64,000 nucleotides of DNA from Symbiodinium microadriaticum (lineage: Eukaryota; Sar; Dinophyceae; Suessiales; Symbiodiniaceae), in assembly GCA_001939145.1 (NCBI GenBank), contig LSRX01000430.1:134495-198494 (forward strand), given 5' to 3'. A program made the position numbers and the translations under genes. The notes beneath the pieces were generated by a model, which saw only the letters and a program-made list of their open reading frames with translations, was not told the DNA's origin and made no database searches. Below are positions 44,632 through 56,600 of the stretch, one piece after another; the first letter of the stretch is position 1, and every line of letters begins with the position of its first letter.

Positions 44632-44848
44632 GTAAGTTGCCACATTCAAGCAATTTGCAGCATCTTGTCGGTCTACGGTATCAACTTATGTATTCGATTT
44701 TCTACGCGGCACACCTACTCAGTATGTTGCCCCTGTACACTCCCAGTAGGATGCGGTGCAACTTGACGTGGATGGCCCCTTTCGGCTCGACCAAAAGGAC
44801 CTCGTGTTCTTCGCTTGCCAGCGCGTTTCACACCCGCGCGAGCCTCAT

Positions 44849-44852
44849 AGCT
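44849..44852 (+). promoter_or_regulatory. Candidate spliced-leader trans-splice acceptor for eL30
   Basis: AG at 44849-44850 lies two bases before the eL30 ATG at 44853. In dinoflagellates a short leader RNA is spliced on at such an AG, giving very short 5' untranslated regions. Inferred from position alone. Confidence 0.35.
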
Positions 44853-45680
44853 ATGTCGAGCACCAAGAAGCAGTCGAAGGCATCCAAGTCCGCCGACTCC
44901 ATCAATGCCCGGTTGCAGTTGGTGATGAAGAGTGGGAAGTGCCTGGGCGAGAAATTGCGATGCCTGCAGTGCTTCCGAGGCGTTTTTTCGCTGGAAGCTG
45001 ATTGGACTGAGCGGCCGGGTGTTGTTAGTGTTTCGTCTGTCGTCATTCAGGTACAGCTTGGGCTACAAAACGACGCTGAAGACCCTGAGGCAAGGAAAGT
45101 CGAAGCTGGTGCTGTTTCCTGGCAGCATGTACTTGGCACAGCAGGGGGGTCGCCAGTATGTAGGGCCGAGCTGCTGATGCATGTGGTTCAGCCCTGCTCG
45201 CATCGCTTGTGCTGGCCTGCTGCTTGCGTCGAGAGACCTGGCTGCCCCCCATGTCGAAGCTCAGGATCTCCAACAACTGCCCGGCCCTGCGCAAGAGCGA
45301 GATTGAATACTATGCCACCTTGACTTGTTCAGTTTAGCGACTCCCGAAACTTCGAGAGAATGAGTCCGAGCTAAAATCAGGCTGACCTTACAGAACGCCG
45401 CGCAAACCGGCATGCATGCTGCAGCCTTTGAGGCTATGCTGGCTAAAACTGGCGTCCATCACTTCCATGGCGACAACAACGAGCTTGGTACGGCTTGCGG
45501 ACGTTACTATCGTGTGAGCTGCTTGTCCATCACAGATCCAGGCAGGGAGGGTTCAGAATCGTGTGAGCTTTAAGGTTGTCAGAGCGCACAAGCGTTCAGC
45601 TGGCTCCCTACCCAGTTGCTCTGCGAGCGTGATGTCCAGGTGACTCCGACATCATCCGGTCTCTGCCAGGACAGGAGTGA
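44853..45680 (+). CDS. RPL30: 60S ribosomal protein L30 (eL30), complete, five exons
   Basis: Component of the large cytosolic ribosomal subunit. Exons 44853-44938, 45051-45113, 45265-45313, 45433-45541 and 45640-45680 join to 348 nt, or 115 aa plus TGA, the normal length for eL30. Donors are GT, GT, GC and GC; acceptors AG|G. Recognisable segments: [90 protein letters not shown] and IIRSLPGQE. All are strongly conserved, with no frameshift, so the gene is intact. The introns are 98-151 nt. It follows the SDR gene closely on the same strand. Confidence 0.98.
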
Positions 45681-45779
45681 GGTAGCCGACGATAGGGCGC
45701 GTGGCGAGTGGCGAGCAAAAGAACACCTGCGAAGAAACATCATGACAATCACCCATCATGTTACCAGCTGATGCGATCT

Positions 45780-46860
45780 AGTTGCGCGGCACGGCCGAGG
45801 AAGAGCTTTCCTCGGCAAGGCCAAGGACAACGGAGGATCGGAGCGAGTTCATGGCAGAGCTGTAGGATGACCCTCCGTGCGAGAGAAAAATGATGCAGCT
45901 GCGAACTCCGAGCTGATTGAGCCTTCCTGATAAGATATCTGGTCTGGTCGGGTTTAGAAATCGACCTTGTCCCTCGTGTTTTCCGTCGTTCTTGGCAGGA
46001 TAAGGATCTGCAATGCTGTGTTTGCTTTGCTGGTTTCCTAATGTTTCCGACTGCGTCTTTAAAAGCCGTGGCATGTGAAAGTCTCACTTCACCATTCGTG
46101 GCTGTGGCAAGAGTCAGTAAGAAGGGGCCAGCGGGGCTTCTCGAAGCGCGTCCCTGCCATCATCGGGTGTAGCCCAATTTGGGGCACGCAGGGGCACGTA
46201 ACAGCAGGCTAGAATACCAGACGTGCCCTTGCCGAGACCCTTGAGGATGGCACGACGGAGAGAAAGGGAGAGCTAATCTTGGAGCCAGACAGTGACAGGT
46301 CACAACCTTCCTTCGAGTCATCGTGCCACCAGTACCTCGACTGAGATTTCGGGTGTATCTTTGGGGTCCTAGGTTGAGGCTCATCTGCGGCTGCAGGTTC
46401 AGCATTGACTTTGATCCGGAAAGTGAGAAGGCACAGCAGGCCAGCTCGGAATAGCTTGAAACAGTCATTGCTTGGTTTGGCTCCGCTGCTGTGCATTTGC
46501 GAGGTGGCTGTGCAGTGCCTCTCGTGTATTCTTTGCCTGAACGATAACGCCACGCTTCGCTGGGAGCGCCTCATCACCACCACAGAAGGCCGAAATCTCC
46601 ATCTTGTTTGGCCGTCGGGTGACCTGAAAATCACCACCGGATTCGAGGCTAGTTCGTCTAGACGCGATGTTGCTTTGGCGTTCGAACCCCCTTGCATTCC
46701 CAAGCCACAGGCGTCGAAGCCTGGGTGGAGTTCGGATTACGAAACACTTCCTCCGTTTCGCGCCTGAAAGTCAAGGCCTGCGATTTCACAGCAATCGCAG
46801 ACACAAGCCATTCATTTGAGACACAGGCGACTATCAAGAGATCACCATCCGCCGCATGTC
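45780..46860 (+). CDS. Unassigned gene, several exons
   Basis: Pieces on the + strand: LRGTAEEELSSARPRTTE with DRSEFMAEL (45780-45863), DNATLRWERLITTTEGRN with LHLVWPSGDLKITTGFEA (about 46535-46650) and GVEAWVEFGLRNTSSVSR followed by LKVKACDFTAIADTSHS (about 46704-46810). The last two may join (GFEA to GVEAWVEF). Beta-rich composition suggests a globular domain. A gene start shortly after the eL30 stop would suit the tight spacing seen upstream. No family recognised. Confidence 0.4.
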
Positions 46861-47524
46861 TGATCGAAAGGTTGCTGCTTTAATGCTTTAACAAATGCAC
46901 CCGCCCTGACAGCCTGTACTGCAAGTATGCTGGGAAGATGTCAGGACTGTTTCCGGCTGCTGAAGGATGCCAACAGCAGGCGCTCTTGCCAATCGTTCTA
47001 AGACATACATAGCACCATGGCGGCCTGTGCTGTCCAACGAACGGTCTAAAAGTGTAAGTTGCACAGGGGGAGACCGTCAAGTACTGCGAAATTGAAGTTG
47101 CATGTTGATCGAGCAGCACGCGCGTTTTTGGCACATGTTCCCTAACCAGGATGGAGTTCGACGTCAACTGTACCGAAGCTGAAGTCATCCTTTGCTGTCG
47201 CAACTCCGCAGACCTTGCGCTGCCCTCAGCTTCCCCCAGCAGGACATGAAACCTGACGGGAGCCACGAGCTACCAACCTAGACGTGTTCCCGACCTTTAA
47301 CTGTAACTTGCCACATTTCGGGACCCCGGCACGACACGCTTGGTGTGGAATGTCCCCTGCGCTTGCGCTCCCCCAGACCCCGACACCATGTGCTGTCACC
47401 AAAAGCAGCAACCTCGCCAGGCTTGTCCGAGTTGTGAGTGCTGAAACGAGAAACTTCAGAAAATTGAAAGGAACGGTGATGTAGTTGACAATCTTGGTAG
47501 GAAATGCCCAGGTTCGGATGGTCA

Positions 47525-48800
47525 TGGCGCCACCGCCCAACGACACGAGTCCCACCAAAAGGCCGAAGCAGGAACTCCTTGTCTTGCGCGCTTACGAGGA
47601 GCGAAGTCTTCCGAGGGTTGCCTGGCTGCGGCGTTGATTCCTGTCTGTGCGAGCTACAGTGCCACTATCACATGCGATGCCCGAGACCCTTGCAATGCAC
47701 TTGTAACACAGGTGGCAGAGGGCTGAGCAGTTTCAGAAATCGTTATGGGCAGGAGAAGCCTGACCAGAATGTGTTCATCCTCTGCTCGCGGAGCGTGCGA
47801 TCCGACAAGCGTTTTCCACCCCGGGATGATCTCCAGCGGACAGAAGTCTTACCATCAGGTGCACTTGCCGAACTCGCACAGTCTAATGCGATTGTTTGCC
47901 ATGTTAAGTCAACATGACACCTGCTGGTAGAGCATCGATGGCAGGATGTTAGGCTTTTCCGAAACCGCCTCTCCAAGTCATTGAGCCTGGAGGCTACATC
48001 ATGGAGGCGACTAGCGAGAGCAGCGAATGCACCAACTTGACCTTCCTCGGTCAGTTCAGCTCCCTGAGCTAATGTTTGTTTATGTTTGTTTGGAGGTGCT
48101 TGACACTATAGTGGCGCTGTGCTCGTGGCAGAGCCGCGGATTGTGTGGGTGTGGGTGTGTAGAAGATTGCTACCAAGATCTCATTCCATTCGTGCAGAAT
48201 TGCAGGGGGGCAGAGGAGGCCCATAGCGCTCTGCCCAACGGAGCTCTCTATGGCCCTCTATGGTAACCGCAGGATATTTGGACTTCTCATCCCAGCGTAC
48301 CTGCATCTGCAATGGCAACCAGGCCAAGCCGGAAACCTGGAATCGATACATACAAATGTCTGAAGAATGGCAACCAGGCTAAGCCCCACAAACCTGGGGT
48401 CGATATCGTTGTTGCTGAGTGTCTTGTATATTGGAGCTAGCTGCCTCTGTACAGAATTCAACAGAAAACAGCTTAACAACTGATGAGCCTTGAGTCCAGA
48501 TTGGTACCGGAACCCCGAAAGTTTCATGCTTTCACGATTACATCGAGCAGGGTTCGATAGACAGACAGGTCAGCGGCTGCGTGATGGATGCCTAAGTTTA
48601 AGTGTAAGTAAAAGTGTGTGTGTGTGTGTCTCTGTGTGTGTGTGTGTGTGGGTGTGGGTGTGCGTGCGTGTGTATCAGAGCAATTTAGCTCTCCCGAGTT
48701 CAGGTCAGGCGCTCTTCGACATGGTGCAGCCGCATGTTCCTCGGCCCAAATCGTGCACCAAGTCCTTCGACAAGGCACGTAGTGCTTACCTATGCCAGGG
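47525..48800 (+). CDS. Unassigned gene with a plausible start
   Basis: An ATG at 47525 begins MAPPPNDTSPTKRPKQEL, then LVLRAYEERSLPR, preceded by GCCCAG 15 nt upstream. Later same-strand pieces read GQKSYHQVHLPNSHSLMR (near 47838) and, after GGTCAG at 48709, ALFDMVQPHVPRPKSCTK with SFDKA. They look like exons of one protein but the joins are not determined. A hydrophobic minus frame over 47.4-47.5 kb is antisense and less natural. No family recognised. Confidence 0.4.
48309..48408 (+). repeat. Short direct duplication (~45 bp units)
   Basis: TGGCAACCAGGCCAAGCC...AAACCTGGAATCGATA (48309-48350) recurs as TGGCAACCAGGCTAAGCC...AAACCTGGGGTCGATA (48368-48405), with a few differences. Confidence 0.85.
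48613..48672. repeat. (GT)n microsatellite with variants
   Basis: TGTGTGTGTGTGTCTCTGTG and GGGTGTGGGTGTGCGTGCGTGTG. No feature is attached. Confidence 0.95.
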
Positions 48801-49749
48801 TAGCTTCGCACCGCACACTGCACTCAGGGTTAGAGTTCTCGAGAAGCCCAGGCTATGGAAACCGTGAGACGCTTCAAGGAGCTTCTTGAGAAGCCCAGTA
48901 ATGAATCTGGCGGCTACGCGGGGGCTTCCTAAGGATCCCTGTCCGCCTACTCCCATACCCATTGCTGCTTCTGTCTCGTTTAAATGAGAGCACCAAAGTT
49001 GTGACTCCACGGGAAAACATGCAGATGGTAAGGATGCTCGGCTTGCTGGCACTTCTTTGCATCAAATGCCCCCACAGGGAAAGGTGCAGGCAGTGAACGG
49101 CAAGTGTAGGTTGCATCCAAGACAGGTTGCATGACTGGTGGGTGAGTGTGCACTGCTTGCTCGAGTCTTTTGCTACTGGCTGATATAAGCGTCTCAGATT
49201 CCATCAGTGATTGAGGCCCAGCTGACTGACCAGCTCGATGTCCCAAGCTTAGCCGGCACTCTCTGCTCGACATAGCTGCTACATAAAACACCCTGTAAGG
49301 AGTCTGGAGCTGTGTTTCAAAAGCCAGGCGCCAGATCTCCAGGAGGGTGGATTATTGCGCCAAGACAATGCCGGGGCCTTCTGTCCAAGTCATGCTGGAA
49401 ACTGCTAGGAGCTTTGCACGTCCCGATCTGAGTTTGCCAGACGTATCCTGCCACTGGGCCGTTGCCATCAGCCTTTGAATCGGGTTCCTAATGCCGCGGC
49501 ATATGCAGTCAGCACGACATTGAGGACGCCTGTTGGGCATGTAGCTTCAGCATGAAATGCAGAAGCTGAGCTCAATAGCAATTGCCGTTTCATCGACTCT
49601 AGTAGTAATACATCCTGAGCTCCGACATGATGGGGGTGACAAGTGCCGACAGGTCAAGGCAACACAGCGAATACTCGCGCCCCTTTAAGCCACAGCAGTG
49701 GCCAACTTTGTGCTTGTAGCCGCACTGCTGCTCAGCTGCGCCACTTCCA

Positions 49750-50252
49750 TGGCTTCCGATGGCTGTCGCTCGTGGCCCTTCAGGGCAACGTCGGCGGAAG
49801 TCGGACACGAAGCAGCTACATCTCCAAGTCGCAGCCCGCTTGAAATGCTGAAAAGCCTGCGGCGTACAGCAAAGGTCGAAGCGCTGATGTGTCATGTGCA
49901 CCTGAACAAGGTTCTGATTTCTGGGGAATGCGCTGACCTCACCATTCGGTGCGATGCCAGAGTGCGCCTAGGCAGCAGGATGACGCTGGTGAGTTGTGGT
50001 AGAGGTTCAGTGTGAAGATACAAGGGCTTGGAGTGCTGAAGCTGAAAGGCCAGCGCTGAGCTCTGCTAAGCTCAGGTCAGAAGCGAAAGCTGAAGCCGCG
50101 GTGGCTTTGGGCCAGGGCGGCAGCTCTGAGGGGCTCGGCGGGCTACAGATCTCTGCTTTTGCCTTTCGAGGCGTCGTGGCGACGAGCTTGATCTCTGACA
50201 CCGGCTGTCTTCTGGATCACATGACTTTAGCGGAGGCCGGCGTGAAGGATGG
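49750..50252 (+). CDS. Ubiquitin-like domain, N-terminal to the RCC1 array
   Basis: Pieces on the + strand: WPFRATSAEVGHEAATS (near 49774), KLRSEAKAEAAVALGQ (near 50069-50116) and ATSLISDTGCLLDHMTLA followed by EAGVKDGAT (50180-50260). The order (beta hairpin, helix with the ALG turn, then DxxTLAEAGVKDGxT) is that of the ubiquitin-like domain often placed before RCC1 repeats in dinoflagellate proteins annotated as HERC-like. Exon edges are approximate. It lies directly upstream of the RCC1 exons on the same strand, so I read it as the N-terminal part of that protein. Confidence 0.6.
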
Positions 50253-50639
50253 TGCCACTTGACTGCAAGTGCTCTTGGCCACCTGCGACCAGAGAGAGTC
50301 GAGAGAATACACACAGACTCACAGTTTTGCGCAGTTCTGCCGGTCAAGGCAATGGCAGGCTGTGAACTCGTCACAGTAACTTCATGTGTTCCACGCAATC
50401 TGCAGCGCGCTGACATGCAAGAAAGTGTGGCCGTGGTTTCTTGCTCCCACATCCGCAGGGTATACTGGCAGCTCAGCTGGCAGATGAAGTGCGACTGTAC
50501 ACCAACAGAGGACGCTTTGTTTTTGCAGCCTCGGCACGTGATACTTCCTGGCATGTACGTAGTCCCGTGATATCTGGCCCGCTTTATCATAATGACCTCC
50601 ATGCTGCAGTTTTCATAGCAGTCGCACCAGCGAGGGCAC

Positions 50640-53600
50640 AGTTTTCTTCAACTGCAGGAGCCTTTGCCTACATCAATCCCGAGCCTCGGAGGAATCAGCT
50701 GTCAGGCTGTGGGCTTCTGATTTTTCGGTGTCTACCTGGGTGCTCGAGTGCCCAAGTTATGCCAGAATCCCCCGGCACCAAAGCCACGAAGCGGAGGATG
50801 GAGATATTTTGACCTGGGGCGATCCGGAGGGCGGAGGCGACAGTCGCTTCGTGCAACATCTCTTCCAGTGTCGCCTGGCAGATGTGCTACAGAACTGATC
50901 CACAAAAAACGCTTAAACTGTTAAAAAGCTCAAGATCAATGTGTCTTTACCACCCAGTCTCAGTTGAGGTCAAGTTGCAACCATACTGTCCACGGATACA
51001 GCCTTTGCTGCGTTGCTTCACGACGGTCGTGCCTTCGAACCAAGTGCTTAAGAACGGCAGACGCGTGCTGGTTGTGGCATTTGGCATCACAGATTCCTTT
51101 GTGACCGAGGTGTCCTGACTTGGGGAGATCCCCTTGCAGGCGGTGACTGCTCTGCAGTGGAATCGCAGCTCCCTGGCTCGAAGGTACACTTGCTTTGTTC
51201 AGGTCACCCGTTAGTTACTGAGATGGCAAGGAGTGAGTTTGTCTGTATCAGGCTTGTGGAGGTGACACGCATTGTGGGGAATCGCGGCGCCTTTGCTGCC
51301 CTGCGACGTGGAGGAGGCCACCAGAGCTGCATTGAGCTGCCCCACAGGCCCCGCAGGCCTGCAGGTGCCATGAAGATGTCCACAATCAGGTGTGGTGGTC
51401 TGGGGGCACCAAGCGTACGGCGCAGACACAGCTGCTGTCCGCGAGCATCTTCACAGTGACCTTCAGCTGCACGGCCAGTGCTTTGCTAGAGCTTGCTATG
51501 AGAGACCCGTCCAGCCGAGACATACATAGCTTCGTAGACAAGATGGGGCTGAGCTGCTTTCAGCCACGGTGCAGCGCGTAGTCGCCGCACTTGTACTGAA
51601 ACCCAATAAATCGTTCTGTTCATGCTGTGCCATACTGGTAGGATCGGATTTGGTATCATGTGGCCCTAGACCGAGACAGGTGTAACACGTCGTAACCACT
51701 GTCTTTATTAGGGTGTGGCTTCGTATGGGTGATGTTTTGACGTGCTCACTAGACAATTGATAGTTTCACTTCGCAGACCACGAACCACATGCCTCGGCTG
51801 GATTGTGCGAGTGTGAGCGCCGAACTCGTTCTGTTGTGTCATGCTGTGCCATAGGATTGGATTTGTTATCATGTGGCCCCAGACCTAGACAGTTGTAGCA
51901 CGTCGTGTGGCTTGTGATGTCATAGTACACGCGAGATTCGGTGTGCGCCAATGTCAAAGCACAGGTTAATTCATCTTTCACCCCCCCGTCAGGGTGTCGT
52001 GCAGATCTGCAATACTGGCAGTGCCTTCGCGGCTCTGAAAGCCGACGGCCACGTCGTGACCTGGGGCAATGCGGCGGCGGGAGGTCAGGTACCAGATGGA
52101 ACCGAAAGGGTGTCTGAAAATGCCCACGACGGCAGGTGACAGCCGATACGTCTACGATCAGCTTCAGCGCTCCTGGGCCTCTGTCTTTCTTTCGGTTTAC
52201 ATTGGCTCGGGGATTGCTCTCGATAGTTCCGAGTTCCGAGAGGATCCTTAGGCCCTAGAGCAAGAAAGAGGGAGAGAGAGAGGGGGTAGGTCCTTATGCA
52301 GTGTAGTCGTTTTCATGTCGTTTGAACAACCTCAACCTGTCAGCTGTTCCCGGGCTGTACAGCCGAGCACGTGGGGGCAAACCCTCACCGGGATATTTCA
52401 AAATCCTGCCAGGACATGCAGGTGCGCGTAGGCGTGCGCGGGAAGGGGTGTCCGCCCCTTTCCTCTTACCTGGTAGAGAGAGAGACTGAGAGAAAGAGCG
52501 AGAGAGAGTTCAAGATATTTCAACTGTTCCAATTGGCTTCGCTTGTCGTTGTGTTTCAGTGTGTCCCAGCAAATTCCGGCAATCTTTAGATATTTTCACA
52601 GTTGCGTGTCGATTCATGTTTTCGCATTGCCTCTCTTTTCTACTATTTTGCTTTGTGTAGGATGTGAGGTGACGTGAGTTATTTGGCCTCCAACGAGCAC
52701 GCCTTTGTGGCTGCTTCCTGGCAGCAGGGGTTCTTGGGCGGTGTTCCCAACAGGACAGCCTTGTTTTGCTCCAAATGAACGGCTGCAGTAATGTAGTGCT
52801 GCGCATCTCGGCCGAGACATCGTCCAGCTTCCATGCATCTGCCAGGTCCGCCGGGACGGGACGGTTGCAACCTGGGGAGATCCGGCACGGGGAGGAGACT
52901 GCTCGTCAGTCGCCTCGAAGCTCAAGCAAGGCAGATGACAGATCACCCTTAGCATGACTGCTTCAATCGATAGATGGGGTGTGGGGATCTGATGGAGCGG
53001 GGGTGGATGCAGGGTGCCGCTTGAATGGGAGTGTCTTGGGGTGGAAGGGGCAGGGAAGAGCGGGTAAGTGTTTTTCAGGGAGCCAGCATTGCGCGGTGCT
53101 ACATGGGTCCGGGGCAAACGGCTGCAGCGCGATTTGGTTCGGCGCTAAGCTCTGGAAGGGTCGGTGCGGTTTGGTAACTCGTAACGGTTTGGTGGGGTAC
53201 TGTGCGGATCTGTGCGGAAGCATTGTTGAACCGCCCATGATTTAGTTGCCGGGTGACAGTTGCCTGAAACGTGGTAGCTGGTAGCATGTAGTAGCAGTTC
53301 ACAGGGATTTCTTGCTTTCGCTCTCAATCGAATCTGCAGTTACAAGTTTGTTTGCACTCGTGATCTGCTCGTCTCTGCCAGGCATCAAGATGTGCTGACC
53401 TTGGCTGTCGTTGGCGAAGCATGTTAGAAGCTCTGCACCAACCTCAGCAAAACTGACAAGGATTTGCTCAAATTCTGTGGCATTCGCAGTCGTACTGGAG
53501 AACGGCTCTGCGTCTAGGAGGCAGCAAAGCGATTTTGACGCGGTTTGAGAGCCTCTTGCCCCGTAGTGCCGTGCCTTCAAGCTGAGCTGAGGTTGTCTCC

Positions 53601-56600
53601 TGGGGTTTGTCCAGCGTGCCCTGGCTGAAGTGAAGTCGTTACAAGTTCTGCAAACCTAGATTCTGAGTCACTACATCTTTCTGGCGCATGCCCAGCTGTA
53701 CAGTCACTTCCTCGTAGAGAGGATTTCGTTTAGTACGACTCACTCACACCTCCCTGGAATGCCAAGGTTGGCATCAGAGTATCAGGAGCGTGGCTGATGT
53801 GGTAGCAACGCAACTGTTTGTATCATCGGCCCCAGCCAATTTATCTGCGACTGCAATTCTCCAAGAGATCTGGCTGGTTCCAGAATCCCCGAATTGACGG
53901 TTCCGTCACATAGAGGGGAAAATCAACAAACCCGCCCCGAACCCAGGGCGGCGGCTCCACACGCCAAGTCCAGGCGAGGTTTCACCCAGCTGCATACTGC
54001 ATTCATCTGCATTCTGTGCGGTCTGACGCCGAGATAGACCCGAGCTACTTAGAGCTCCTTGCAGGCGCAGCTGAGATCCAAGGTCCTCAAGATCTACGCG
54101 ACATCACAGGTGACAACGTCGGCATTCCAAACGGGTGTTGCAGTCGTGTAGCTCTGCTCGCGGTCTCTGTGGTTTGGAGAGGCCTTCACAGCCCTCAAAG
54201 AAAGCGGCAATGTGATCTCCTGGGGCTTGGAGTCGGATGGAGGCCACCACTTGCCACGGCAGCGACATCTGGGTCTCAGATAATTTTTTCTATGATGCAT
54301 CATGTTCGCAGCATGTTCGGACGTGCTTCGCGGATGATTTAACAGCAGCAGTTACAGCCAGGAGACATTCTGGCACGCCCGGAGGACCGGGGTGAGGTCG
54401 GATGCTGGGCATGCTCGGCCAGCTTGAATTGCGGACTTGACAAATCTTCCCCAAGTTGTGTCACGTGAGAGCTGCTGTGGAGAGCTGCTGTGGAGCAGAG
54501 CATGCAGCACGTCATCATGGCACCGGGTTCAGAGGTGGACCGAATCTTCTGCACGGACCACGCGTTTGCTGCCCTCACCCGCTGCTTGACCTACTTGCTG
54601 TGGCATGGTGCTTGCCAGTTTTGCCACAAGTTGACGTCATGTTTGCACCACTCAGGACGTGACGGGCGTGTAAACTGTTGGGGGGCGAAGGAGACGTGAG
54701 CTACACTTTTCCTCTTGCGCATGCCTGGAATGTGCGTCGCTTCATGCAGACCCTGTTCAGGATTCTGGCGGCGACTGCAGCGCAGTGTCCTCACAGCTGC
54801 GTGGAAGCAGCCGGCCAGTGTGAGCGAACTTCGTTGGGGATGCAATGTTGAACGCGGTCCCAGTCCAGAAAGTGAAAGTTGCAGATTTCTGCTTCGGCCC
54901 GGCTATCTGCTGTGCTTCTCCATTGTCCTCGCTGCATATCATATGCTGTTATCATTGTTTCACTCCCTCTGTCTCTGCCAATCCCCACCCTGCCGAGCAT
55001 GGCAGAGATGCGGTGCGGCTGTCGAGGAAGATTAAGGAAGCCTCCATAAGCCATAAACATCCATAAACCAAGCTTACTTGTTTTGTGGGGTCAATGTTCG
55101 GCATTTAGAGACATCAGGCTTCCACTGGCAAAGAAACTGTCGCACCTTTGCTTTCGAGCGAGCCCCCGTTCTAACAACAAGACCCAGACTTTGCCACAGA
55201 TCGTATAGTAACCCAGGAGTCCATGACTTCCATAGCTCTTTTGTGCGCTGTCTCTCATGTCTGTCTTTCACCATCTGTTTGTATCCTGCTCGTAAGACTT
55301 TCTGCGTTGATGTCAATCTTCCCTTTAACTTCGACTGAAACACCTGGATATCGGTTCGCATCTGAGACGAAGACGAGCTCTCGCTCTGAGGTTGCACGGC
55401 ATCTACCACATCTGCGGCACACGCCATGCCTTCGCGGCTTTACGGCACGACGGCTCGGTAGTGACCTGGGGCAGCCCGGTCGCTTGGCAAGAGACTCGAA
55501 GCTGTGAATTGAGTCTCTCTGGTCTAACTGGCTTTGCAGGACACGTGTAGAGGAAGTGTTGTTTTTGCCAAGCAGCAGCAAGTATAGACATGGAGACAGG
55601 GACTTCCAGCTTCTAGTGCTGGGAGTTGAGGCGAGTGGAGGTGACTCCGGCTCCTGTAGCCCACAGCTTCAGGCACTGGCACTGCCTCATGCACTTGCGG
55701 CGTCTTGAATTTTTCCATCAATTGAGAATAGTTGCAAAGGGAAGCTGAACTACACTTTCTGGGCGGCTTTGCTTGTGTCTGCACGAAGTCCCGGTCGTGT
55801 GAACATGGGAAGTCTTTGCCAGGGTGGTGTCCTGCGCCTTTTTGCCACGCGGCTGGCCTTTGCGGCGGTGAAGCGTCGCTCGGCAGGGCGGAAGAGGGAT
55901 TCCTGCAGCCTACGTTGCCGCCCTCCCAACCACGCCACTGAGGGCCAAAAATTGACAGGTGATGGGACCATCCTGACTTGGGGTGGCAGAGACGGTGGAG
56001 GTTGGGCAAGAGTTGTCAAAAGATCGTAGGATGAGGCTTCCACAGATGTAGGGTCGACTTAGAGTCGGCTATTGCGATTGAGAAAGCGAACCTCATTGGA
56101 CTGGCAGCTGCCAACACTGCAAATCGCAACTGGCCAGGCCCAATGCGTCCACCTCAGCGACAAGCACTCACACGAACAGAAAGCGGGCTGAAGGTGAAAT
56201 GATTCACATTCGCGTGTCTTACTTGCTGGGCTGGTCGTACCACATTTTGCAAATTATGGAAGGAAGCCTAGGCTCACATGCGCATACACAGCAACAGTGC
56301 GAATGCTGGCCTAAGCTGATAATGTATATCGCTTTCCACGACACCCCTCGAAGGCGGGAGTGTTTTGATGTCGCGATCTAGCTGCTTAGCTCTCTAGTGC
56401 TCATTGGGCGCGTGCCCAACAACTTGTCGTGAGCCTTCTGCTGAGCAGATCCGGCAGCGTCAGGAAAAGGAAACAGTCACATTTTTGATGGCCTTGTTGC
56501 TGCTGCATACTATACAGTAGACGAGTCGGCAACAGTGTGACTCCATGCCCAGGTGGCCAAGATAGCGTTCAACACTCGTTCGAGAGCCTGTCACCTAGAA

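Noticed and set aside
44632..44660. A 29-nt intron that would give the SDR gene a stop at 44747
   Set aside because: Although GT...AG bounds exist, 29 nt is shorter than the shortest intron I could support here (56 nt). The SDR end is left open.
47226..47558. Hydrophobic minus-strand frame (TKIVNYITVPFNFLKFL)
   Set aside because: The + strand in the same place carries a more natural frame with a plausible start (47525), and antisense frames often look hydrophobic.
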